Positions 1-8,443 of a stretch of DNA of 43,747 bases are shown piece by piece. The position numbers and the translations under genes are program-made. This DNA comes from Gnetum montanum (taxonomy: Eukaryota > Streptophyta > Gnetopsida > Gnetales > Gnetaceae). The stretch covers positions 37,120 to 80,866 of the forward strand of contig MNCI01005779.1 of the NCBI GenBank assembly GCA_015680685.1, given 5' to 3'. The notes beneath the pieces are model-generated. The model did no database searches. It saw only the letters and a program-made list of their open reading frames with translations, and was not told the origin of the DNA. Numbering within the stretch: the stretch's first letter is position 1; the number at the start of each line of letters is the position of its first letter.

Positions 1-756
1 GAGGACCCACTGACATTCCTATTTGGAACATTAGTTAACTTCTTTTCCTTAACATTTTTGCAATTCCTTAACATTTTTGTTCATCTCCATCATGACATCC
101 CCTGCACCGATGCCATATTTGTCCCTTTTTACCTATCTTTTCTACTCCTTTTCGTTCTCCAGTCTAACGCTACCGGAGGTTCGCGATTAGTCATGGGGGT
201 ACAGGGCCTGATTTTTCGATTTTTATCCTAAGCCCCGGATTTTTTCGTTTTTCTTCCTAACCCCTACACCTTCGGTAGTCATCATCTACATTTTCCCGGA
301 TCCATATTAGCCATACCACAACTTAGCCAAGGAACTTACACCGAAGCAAGGTATGATTTACTTAATGATTCAATTACCCTTGCTAATATATGATTGTGTT
401 GTGGGTGCAGATGACCATCATACAACAATGGAATGTATCTAGAGCAAACACTTGGAGTGGAGCCGCATTGAAGCCATTATGCAAGGAGCAGGATCGATAA
501 TGAGCTTACGGATGGACAACAGAAGGTGCAATCTAGGCGTTGGCAGTAACAAGACTCTTCTCTCTTCTTCTCTTCTATTTTCTCTCCCCTTTTCTCTCAC
601 CTGCAAATTGTGGCCTGATGTCATTGTAATAAGGTGTTTACCCTTGTTTTCATGAACATCAGTTTTGTCAAGTCTTGTAATAAAGACCATTGACATGTCA
701 TCTCATTAGTTCCATTTCCCCTAATAATCCCATACCTACCTGATATCATTGTAAGG

Positions 757-772
757 AACTCAAGGACGAGTT
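757..772 (+). promoter_or_regulatory. Hairpin beside the polypurine tract (element A)
   Basis: Inverted repeat AACTCA-AGGA-CGAGTT, one mismatch, about 8 bases upstream of the polypurine tract. It is perfect in element C (22911-22926, AACTCG-TCCT-CGAGTT on the plus strand) and nearly so in B (2620-2635) and D (42310-42325). A similar CGAGGACGA motif is common upstream of the tract in plant Ty3/gypsy elements, so it is probably an old conserved feature. Confidence 0.6.
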
Positions 773-779
773 TTCATTC

Positions 780-792
780 AGTCATGGGGGTA
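780..792 (+). promoter_or_regulatory. Polypurine tract of element A
   Basis: AGTCATGGGGGTA lies directly before the LTR start TGATGAG. The same string in the same position borders the 3' LTR of B and C, and TTGTGGGGGCA does so in D. Plus-strand DNA priming at such a tract is the standard LTR-retroelement mechanism. Confidence 0.8.
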
Positions 793-815
793 TGATGAGA
801 TGCGACCTGCATGTG

Positions 816-829
816 CCGCGATATCGCGG
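816..829. promoter_or_regulatory. CCGCGATATCGCGG palindrome in U3
   Basis: Perfect 14-bp palindrome between the LTR start and the TATA box. Element A has a single copy; the homologous interval of C has six related cores (22790-22881). Possible transcription-factor site; its function is inferred only from position and recurrence. Confidence 0.5.
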
Positions 830-843
830 TCCGCCGTCATATC

Positions 844-851
844 TATAAATA
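844..851 (+). promoter_or_regulatory. TATA box of element A LTR
   Basis: TATAAATA about 50 bp into the LTR, conserved in all intact LTRs of the family (22766-22773 in C and 42131-42138 in D, both on the minus strand). Confidence 0.75.
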
Positions 852-1017
852 AGAGGTAGCACTCCCTTCATTTCCCAATCCTGATTAGAAGTAGCGAAGC
901 TCTGGCAGATTGATCACTCTAGAGTTAGAATTTTTCCCATGTGCCCACAGTAGGAGTCCTAGAGTGAACGGCTCCTTATTCGGGCAGCTTGTAACCTAAA
1001 CCTAAGTTGTGTATAGC

Positions 1018-1023
1018 AATAAA
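1018..1023 (+). promoter_or_regulatory. Poly(A) signal AATAAA in element A LTR
   Basis: AATAAA about 170 bp downstream of the TATA box, at the expected R/U5 position. It is conserved in C (minus, 22594-22599) and D (minus, 41956-41961). Confidence 0.6.
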
Positions 1024-1092
1024 GATGAACTTGATTGGATAAACCTTGCAGCACGTGGTTTTATTATTGTTTATTTACTGCTTTCCTAGTGC

Positions 1093-1415
1093 GCACAAGT
1101 ACGGATTGATTACGAGCGTCTACGGACGTGTACGGCTAGTCAAGGAATCGGCTGCTTGACGCAATGCATGAGTACGACTCAATTACGAGCATTGGATGCT
1201 TGGTAACCCAGTAGCGTATTCCAGGATTCTGCGCTTGGTAACTCCCGGGTCTGATGTGTACGGCTAGTTGAGGAATCGGCTGCTCATTGCTAGGCTAGAT
1301 CGTGTGATAAGTACGACTTAGTTACGAGCACCCACGGGTGTGTACGGCTGGCTAAGGAATCGGCTGCTTATCACACGTAGGCTAAATAGGTGCCTCAGTA
1401 CGACCACTTCGAGCA
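1093..1415 (+). repeat. Tandem units within U5 of element A LTR
   Basis: Four diverged units begin with AGTACG(g/a)..TTACGAGC; three of them also carry GTGTACGGCT..AAGGAATCGGCTGCT. The same two boxes occur in two copies, reversed, in the LTRs of C (about 22360-22540 and 28520-28700). Unit number therefore varies between copies. Confidence 0.75.
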
Positions 1416-1794
1416 CTTGCGTTACGTGTGGCGATCCCAGTAACGATTAGCGTTTGGTAAGCTGCAGTTGCATAGTTCAGGGTGTGTCCGGCAAGTGGGA
1501 ACGGATGCTGACGCTAGTTAAATTAGACTTAGATCTTAGTTAGAGTTAGTTTAGTTTTCTCAACCCTTCTCCTGGTAGCATAGAAGATAAGCCAAAAATA
1601 CCAAAAAAATCACATACCTCAGACTTGCTTAACCATACACCGTGACACTTACAAGCAAGCCTGGGAAGACAACGAACGATTAACCCCAAGTGTTTCTTGT
1701 GGTGTTAAGGCATTTAGTCTGCAGAGTTCAACCGGATCACGCGTGCACGCTCGTATTCGTATGGTTGAGTGTAGGGGTACCTCGCCACTCATCA

Positions 1795-2114
1795 CTTAGG
1801 TATTGAGCACTCCTTTGCTCAATAAGAGACACTTGAGAACTCCTATTCTCATTGATATTTACTTCATTAGACCCTTCATCTTCCTTTCCTTCTAGATGGC
1901 TAGAATATATTCTATCAATTATCCTCAAAATATTTCCCATGTTAGTCTTGAAATTTTCCATATCCCTTTCTAAATTTTTTGCAAGATCTTGGTGCTTGTG
2001 TTCCTTTACTCCAGGAAGAACTTCTTACATTTCAACCACAAAAGCTTGCAAGGAGTCCTTAAACTCTTGAAGCTCTTTTTTAAGCTCTTAATATGTCTTG
2101 TTCTTTGGATCCAT
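1795..2114 (-). pseudogene. 5' part of gag of the older Ty3/gypsy element, cut by element A
   Basis: From an ATG at 2114-2112 the minus strand reads about 106 codons, starting MDPKNKTY, with two in-frame TAA/TAG stops. The segment is charged and probably coiled coil, as in N-terminal Gag regions of plant gypsy elements. It lies about 120 bases downstream of the primer site at 2233-2245, which is what assigns it to gag; I see no capsid motif in the short piece. The frame is cut at 1795 by the LTR of element A, so the rest of this element lies left of the window. Confidence 0.6.
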
Positions 2115-2232
2115 ACCTAAAGAAAAAATAATTATATGCAAAAGAAAATATAAAAATATCCAAAACAATGTTCCTTTCATTCAAAGAAAGCACCAAGCTT
2201 CAACATAGAACTATAGAAACTTTTAAACCTTA

Positions 2233-2245
2233 GCTTCAATACCAA
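2233..2245 (-). promoter_or_regulatory. Primer binding site, tRNA-iMet type
   Basis: The minus strand reads TTGGTATTGAAGC, a near match to the TGGTATCAGAGC site complementary to initiator tRNA-Met used by many plant Ty3/gypsy and copia elements. It lies 5-6 bases after the LTR end ...CCCTGCA at 2251. Confidence 0.7.
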
Positions 2246-2250
2246 TTTAG

Positions 2251-2339
2251 TGCAGGGTTGTTGCATCTTGATAAATCCCAATATGAACCAATCTACAACT
2301 TCCAAGTAGATCTAGCATAGAAAATAAAAATAACACAAT
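2251..2339 (-). mobile_element. 5' LTR of older gypsy element, 3' end piece
   Basis: End of the LTR whose other part is at 7554-8443. The element-B insertion separates the pieces. The minus-strand LTR begins TGTAGGG (8443) and ends CCCTGCA (2251), an imperfect inverted repeat. Total LTR length without the insertion is about 970 bp. Confidence 0.65.
2335..2339. repeat. Target site duplication ACAAT (left of element B)
   Basis: ACAAT lies directly before TGATGAG; an identical ACAAT follows CTCATCA at 7554-7558. Five base pairs is the usual gypsy target duplication length, and this pair defines element B exactly. Confidence 0.85.
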
Positions 2340-2599
2340 TGATGAGTGGCGAGGTACCCCTACACTCAACCATACGAATATGAGCGTTACATGCATGATC
2401 TGGTCAAACTTGGCAGACAGACTAGTTATGGCATCTAGACAGTTAGCCTTAGGTCATAGTTCATTGTGTTCCCACCTAGACTAGCATTAGCTTTGTCATG
2501 TATGGTTTAGTCTAGAGTGAGGTGTATGATGTGTTTCTATGCTAATGCCACCCGATAACTAGGCTCTGATAACTGGGCTTGACAAACCATGACTCATCA
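2340..2599 (-). mobile_element. Element B 3' LTR, internally deleted (260 bp)
   Basis: Matches both ends of the 811-bp 5' LTR, but the middle is missing: the match stops after 'gtttctatgctaatgc' and resumes near 'ggctctgataactgggc'. The TATA region, poly(A) signal and palindromes are lost. Confidence 0.8.
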
Positions 2600-2610
2600 T
2601 ACCCCCATGA
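2600..2610 (-). promoter_or_regulatory. Polypurine tract of element B
   Basis: The minus strand reads TCATGGGGGTA directly before the LTR start TGATGAG, as in A and C. The partial hairpin AACTCG-TCCT-TGAGTA lies alongside at 2620-2635. Confidence 0.75.
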
Positions 2611-4600
2611 CTGAATAACAACTCGTCCTTGAGTAAAAGAAAGTGAGGAACAAGTTCAATTGATTACACAGTGGATAGGTATGGGGTTATTGAATGACTT
2701 GGAATTTATTTATGCCATAGTGGAGAATTAGACAAAAAAAAATTTGGACACAGACACAAAAGACAAAACTTGTGGAACTCATGGGGTTCTCGGTAGTGGT
2801 GGCTCCTCTATGGGTGTCTTTCCTTTGTTTTGTGCTCCCGGCTTATAAGATTAATACTGTTGAAGAAGTGCCTAAAGTTTCTCCTCTTCTATCCATAGAT
2901 TATGATCCATCCATGCTAATGTTCCAATGTTTGATGGAGTCCGCACTTTCCATGGACACGGTAGCTGTGGGAACACTTGATTGGCCTTGACATGTCATGT
3001 TGCAAACAACTTTTGTTCCTCTTCATAGGCTTGGGCTCTGACCTTTCCACTTTTTTTGGATAGATTATGCAATAACAAGAGTTCCATGATGGATGTTGAG
3101 TGATTGTGCCTCCTACTCTGCATGTTTTGCATGAAGTCCTTGGTCTTTGCCTCCCCTGGTCGTTCAATTGCACCTTGAGAAGGCCCTCCTTGTTGTCTTC
3201 TTTTAGGTATCATCTATAATCACACAAAGATCAATTGTTAGTAAGGTTATTGGAAAAGGTTCAATGATTTCATACCTTACTCATTTCCTTTAATAAATGT
3301 TGAGTTCTTTGCTTAGTGTGATTTTAGAGTCAGAAATGGTTTTCAAGGAAGTTTCCCTAAAATTATAATTTCAGACCTGTTTTGTTTAGGTGACACATAA
3401 AAGGACCTAGTTTTGAGGAATGTTTGATAAAATGATGACAAAGGAAAGAATAGATTTGACAATGAAGTACTCAGACGGTATAAGATGATGTGGTGGTATG
3501 CAACAAGTACAAATTGCAAAAGTCACACAAGTGGGTCCTTCCCAAAGCAAGTTTCAACCTATAATGCCCTTGCGTAACCACACCTTAAAATTTTTGTAAG
3601 CACTAGAAGGGTTAAATGTAATCCATACCAGTTTCACAAACACACACATGTAAGTATCACTAGAATGAGGTAAGAATTCTATGCTACATAAGGCACGAGT
3701 TACAATTACATGAACAATGAGATGAGATGGACTATAGAAGGGGTTGCAGAGATTGGGAGATGAGGTAACTGACCCAAGCCACAGTGAATCCTATGTGTAA
3801 AGCATGATTCATGTGTCATTAACTTATCATTCCAAGATCAGAACCAAGTTGATTCCTCTGATCAATGACACCACATTGTTTTATCCCATGATGAGCAAAT
3901 ATGAGAGTACCATAACAAAAAGGTGTACGATCACATGACATTTTATTCAAGGGAGGAGTGATTTTGATTTGTGGCACTTTTCTTTTCATTTTTTCTGTTT
4001 TTTTCTTTTCTCTTCTTTTTTTTTGATTGCTAAATCTACAGAAGCCGCCAACCTTCAAGCATGGGTGCATGTGTTTCCAGTGGGACCCCGTAGAACAACA
4101 TTGGATTTTTTAGTGCCTTTTGATGACTCTTACTTCCATTTTGCATTAGATCTACAAGGATCTTAGCACAACCACACTGCATGATAACTCTCATAGACAT
4201 CACCAAAGAGAGTTTGCAAGTCCCCTTGATGTCACACCCTAATCATTCCCTCTTGGTCCATCCTTCTTCATTCCAGGTAAAATGAACACCAAAATAATTT
4301 TAAGTTTCAAGAATGTCAAGAATATCATTGTACCCTCAATCAGAACCTCTTATTTGTAGAATGGATGAGTGGGTGTAATGGGCTTACTATCCACATAATT
4401 GATCGCTCGAGACTCGATAACATAGAACACACCTCAACCAACGAGCCACATGAGTGTTTTATTCATAGATGAGATTACTTATAAATAAATAAAAAGACAA
4501 AAAGATAAAATAAGAAGTTGAAAAATGAAAAACTAGAAAACAAAAATTGTAAAATTTAAAGAAAATAAAAAATGAAAAATTGAAAAATATTTATTAATCT
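2611..4600 (-). other. Non-coding 3' internal region of element B
   Basis: No supported gene. It shares short blocks with element C (22905-25030): GTGGGTCCTTCCCAAAGCA near 3531, an A-rich block near 4480-4590 and a degraded internal polypurine-like string CCCCCATAACT near 4626. Its position between gag and the 3' LTR is where pol would be expected. Confidence 0.6.
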
Positions 4601-4609
4601 TGCTTGTTA

Positions 4610-6511
4610 TTAGAATGGGGAATATCCCCCATAACTAAACAATTGAGCATAGCAAGGATTAATAGTTGAAAGGTAAGGATCCTTGCATGTTGGAAATATT
4701 GAAACTTGGTCATACCTGCACCCTTGGGGTTGACACACTTGATTATAGTAAACATAGTGAGGCAATTTCGAAGATGTGGTTCTCGGATAACAAGTTGATC
4801 CACTATGATACTTGTGACTGTGAGATGGTATGCAAGGATCAGGACATCACTCTCCATGGTTGTGTTCATTGGGCCGTATGGTTGTTGGAGTGTTATTTGG
4901 TGGCCTTGATGAAGTAACATGAGGCATTGGGTTTGAAGAGAGGGATGCACCACAGTGTTGGACCTATGTTGAGTTAGAGGATGCAGTGGCCTTGGAATTG
5001 TGTTGTCCCTTCCTAGGGTCATTTCTAAAGATGGGACGCCTTTGATGTTGCTGAGGTCTCTCACTACTATTGGCAATAGTAGCACAAGTAACGTTCAAGG
5101 GTTGTTGCTATGGTGCAGACACCTTAGGAATAGTTGGTGGCCATGTAGAAGGAGGGAAAGGATGAGAATGTTGAAATTGAAGAGAAGTGTAAGGTATCCA
5201 AGGTGGTGGTTGTGTTGGAGAGGATATGGGTTGATAGTATTGAGGAGAATGATAATAATTTGGTGAGATAGAGTATGTTGGCCCAATTGGAAAAATAGGA
5301 TGTTGGTCTTGATAAGCACTTCAATTCAGATGATATGAAGGGTTTACCCAGTTTGAGGGTGGCCTCCCCCATGATTGGGATTGTTTTCATTATGATTGAA
5401 CATAGTATCTTTGTATGAACTCTAGATGTAACACTCTTTCCCAATGCTCCTGTAAATGTGACAAGATTGGACATTGACCCTTGGGGTGATCATACAGGAA
5501 AACATTACATTGATACGTATGATTGGTAGTTAAGTTCTTATTCTCTTCTATCCTTCTTTCTGATTGTCTAAGAGTATTTTATCTTGCTTATCAGGTTGTC
5601 AAAACTCTATCTCCAATAATATTGATATATTCTCCACACTTTTTATGCATCCATTCCAGCCTTTTATTGATATTTGTCTCAATTTCATCTAATGATTGTT
5701 GTAATGGAAAAGATGGTGCTTCCTCCTTGAGAGAGGTTGATTTCTCCTTTTTGTGATTATGGACCTTTGTTAAATCGAGACTTTGGTCTCATTGATGTTT
5801 TTCAACACTCTCCCATCTAGCCATTTCTCCTTCTTCTTTTGCTACCCACTTAATAAGCTCTTGGAATTGATGGGTTCATAGTGTCTATAGTTGACCTTGG
5901 CTGTACATTCCTAGGGTCTCTCTTGTTTCATCATGAAGCCCATCAATGATCTGATACATTATCCTTTCCTCAGAGAACTCATGGCCTGGACAATTGTTTA
6001 ACAGTGCATAATATCTTTCTAAGGCCATGTTCAAGGGTTTATGTTGTGCTTGTTTCCACTCTTCGATTTGTTTCCTCAAGGCTAACACTCTTGTGTAGGT
6101 TTGATATCTTTCATTAAAGGCTTCTACCATTGTTGGCTAACATCGTATTGAATTTGGTTTTAACGATCTATATCATACTTTTGCTTGGCCAACGAGTGTC
6201 ATCGGGAAGAGCTTGAGTTTTTGCCAACCGTTATCAATGTTGTTCCATGCACAAGCATCATAGAAGACTTGTAAATGTTGATGTGGATCTAAGTCATAGC
6301 CTCCTGAAAAATTGAAAAAGCTGTTTAAATCGAGCCTGGGTAGACGGCTCTCTTTATGATGCCTACGGGAGATTCGAACAGCCTCTTGTATTTGCATTAA
6401 GCTTGTAGTGGCTAGTAGGGGTTCATCATCATTAGGTGAGTTATGCTTTTGTCCATTGGGATGACGTTGCTTTCTTTTATGTTTATAAGAAACCCCCACC
6501 TCAGGTTGCAT
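4610..6511 (-). pseudogene. gag: Element B gag (capsid and linker), decayed
   Basis: Structural Gag of an Athila/Tat-like Ty3/gypsy element. The minus strand from 6511 stays in one frame to about 5700, interrupted only by point stops. The capsid start has LPRLDLNSFFNFSGGYDLDP and KLFPMTLVGQA, then a WY..L..NSI..W region in which two Trp codons are stops (near 6173 and 6134), then FNERYQTYTRV and the LLNNCPGH..IIDGL..ETR stretch (6130-5885). Zinc-knuckle-like remains (HPKGQCPILSHLQ) are near 5480, followed by a Pro/His/Gln-rich linker to about 4610 with frameshifts. Element C carries the same protein. Assignment to the Retrotrans_gag family is by motif; the copy cannot be functional. Confidence 0.8.
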
Positions 6512-6722
6512 ACTTCAATCTTCATTGTCAGATAATTTTTTGGTTCTCCAATGAATTGCCTCACTAGATGTGGCATTATCATAGTCTTGTAGGATAGGCA
6601 TGGTTGTGAATTTGTATGTGAATTTATGTGTGACTGTTTATAATTATTTCTTGCTAAACGATATATCATTAATTCCTATACAACAACCTTGTATGATATA
6701 CCTAATCTAGATAACTAGCACT

Positions 6723-6742
6723 GTCCCCAACAATGGTGTCAA
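6723..6742 (-). promoter_or_regulatory. Primer binding site of element B, tRNA-Asp type, degraded
   Basis: After the 5' LTR the minus strand reads TTGACACCATTGTTGGGGAC. It matches the Athila-type tRNA-Asp site TGGCGCCGTTGCCGGGGA at 13 of 18 positions. All five differences are transitions, as expected from cytosine deamination. Confidence 0.65.
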
Positions 6743-7553
6743 TGATGAGTGGTGAGGTACCCCAACACTCAACCATACAAATACGAGCATTACACGCATG
6801 ATCCGGTCAAACTCTGCAGACAGACTAGTTGTGGCATCTAGATAGTTAACCTTAGGTCGTAGTTCGATGTCTTCCCACCTAGACTAGTATTAGCTTTTTC
6901 ATGTATGGTTTAGTCCAAAGTGAGGTGTATGATGTGTTTCTATGCTAATGCTACTCCTGAGGACAATGAAAAGTAATATTGACTAAGCTAAGAGAGAAAG
7001 GGTGAGAGAGAATCTAGCTAGCCTACAAGCGTAGATCCTAGGTACGCTACTGGGTTACCAAGTTGTCACACTTAAATTCTTGTAATCAAGTCATACTCAT
7101 TCCGCATTTAATAGGATTTTAAGATGAGAAGATATTAACTAAGAAAGTAGTAAATAACAATTAATTAAATGGTTAAGCTAAGTGAATGCTGAAATGATGA
7201 AGTAATCTCAATCTTTATTGTTGGTCATGTGCATGTCCAAGTATGTCACACTTGAATAAGGATGTTGTACAATTACAATCACCACACTGCAGGCATACAT
7301 TGGGAACTATTCTAACTCTAAAATGATAAAACTACAAGATTTTAGCTAATGAACTAAGAACTAACCCCCAGAACAAGGAAAGCCACCTCTTATTTTTAGA
7401 AATTGAGGTAGGCTACGATATGGTGTATGTGATATCGTGGGACTGACGCAATATCACAGTTGATGCGATATTGTGGCTTCAATAACTGGGCCTGACAGAC
7501 CATATCTTGTATCAAGGCTCTGATAAATGAGCCTAACAGACCATGACTCATCA
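6743..7553 (-). mobile_element. Element B 5' LTR (811 bp)
   Basis: Full TGATGAG...CTCATCA LTR. It retains degraded forms of the U3 palindromes (for example gtgatatcgt and gcaatatcac, about 7410-7480) and a damaged TATA region near 7390. The 3' partner LTR is only 260 bp. Confidence 0.8.
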
Positions 7554-8443
7554 ACAATAAAATGAAGAAAATATCCCTTATATTAAGATAATTCTCAAAA
7601 CACATAGAAAATACATCAAAGATGAGGAGCCAAGCTCAACTCATAAGTCTCCTAAGAATCTTAGAGGCTACACTTGTTCCCTCTCAATCCTCAATTGCTC
7701 ATAATGGAGCCTAAGATGAACCACTTATAAGATATTTTCCTAATCTCTCTCAAGTGCTCTCCCTTGCCTTTCACTCAACTTCCTTGCATAAGCTCTCTTC
7801 CCTCAAGAGCTCTCTCTCTCTTGCCCTCTATTGGAATGTTTGGTCTTTAGCATTTGCACTTTGGCCCTTGGAACTTGGGCACTATGGCACTTAGAATGGT
7901 GAATTCCATCAATATTTATAAGTAAGCAGAAGCTTAAAATCATAGATACCTTTCCTCAACTCAACTTGAGATTCTTTAGATGTTTTCCAAGTTTTCTCAC
8001 CGTCTCCCCAGCTATTTCCATCTTGCCTCTACTATCTCCATCTTGCTTTGGCTATTTCTCAAATTGGAATGGTGTTTTTGGAAGTTCCCCAATACATCTA
8101 GGCCATCTCTGGCTTTGCTGGGATGTCTACTATGAAATCCCTACTTTCATAAGAGACATCTATTATTTTTCATAGACATCTTCTATGGACTAGAGACATC
8201 TTCACTTTAGCAAAGATGTCTCTAGAAAGATGTCTATCTTGAAGGTGCCAAAAATAAAAATGCTTCTTTTGATGCTGGGATCCTTAGGATGTCTCCCAAC
8301 AAGTCCCCATAGACCCTAGAATCTCTTAAAATCATCAAAATAAGCCAAAAACACCTCCAAACATGCAAAAACATCAAAAAATCATCACAAAAAGACACAT
8401 AGCATGTAGGGTAGAACAAGGGATCGAAACAGGTGTCCCTACA
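7554..8443 (-). mobile_element. 5' LTR of older gypsy element, main piece
   Basis: Continuation of 2251-2339 beyond element B. The minus-strand start TGTAGGGACACC at 8443 pairs with CCCTGCA at 2251. A TATA-like box TATAAATA lies on the minus strand near 7913-7921. The first five bases, ACAAT (7554-7558), are the target duplication of element B. The LTR interrupts a copia RNase H frame at 8444. Confidence 0.65.

Larger units (their letters stand above)
1..792 (+). mobile_element. Element A: 3' internal region of a Ty3/gypsy-type LTR element
   Basis: This is the reverse complement, with divergence, of the 3' internal part of element C (about 22891-23660): both share the GGACCCACTGACATTCCTATTTGG block, the tract near 189-201 and the terminal polypurine tract. 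It runs into the element's 3' LTR at 793. I see no pol domain; the short ORFs here are broken differently in each copy, so I treat the stretch as non-coding. The rest of element A lies left of the window. Confidence 0.8.
793..1794 (+). mobile_element. Element A 3' LTR (1002 bp)
   Basis: Starts TGATGAG and ends CTCATCA, a 7-bp terminal inverted repeat with TG/CA ends. It carries a 14-bp palindrome (816-829), a TATA box (844-851), an AATAAA signal (1018-1023) and tandem units in U5 (about 1093-1415). The polypurine tract before it shows that this is the 3' LTR of a plus-strand element. The right flank cttag (1795-1799) should be one copy of its target duplication; the other is outside the window. 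It interrupts the gag gene of the older gypsy element. Confidence 0.9.
2340..7553 (-). mobile_element. Element B: complete but pol-less LTR element with gag
   Basis: A 5214-bp element with LTRs at 2340-2599 and 6743-7553, primer site at 6723-6742, polypurine tract at 2600-2610 and target duplication ACAAT. The internal 4.1 kb encodes a decayed Gag (about 5700-6511) and a Pro/His-rich linker (about 4610-5500), then about 2 kb of non-coding sequence related to the matching part of element C. I found no reverse transcriptase, RNase H or integrase, so it resembles TR-GAG elements. It is inserted in the LTR of the older gypsy element. Confidence 0.85.

Noticed and set aside
439-696. ORFs on both strands in element A internal DNA (also 28940-29197)
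   Set aside because: The frames are not kept open between copies A, C and the inner block; they are probably chance ORFs in non-coding retroelement sequence.
4594-5085. 163-codon minus ORF
   Set aside because: It lies within the Pro/His-rich Gag linker, whose likely frame is a different one; I treat it as a shadow.
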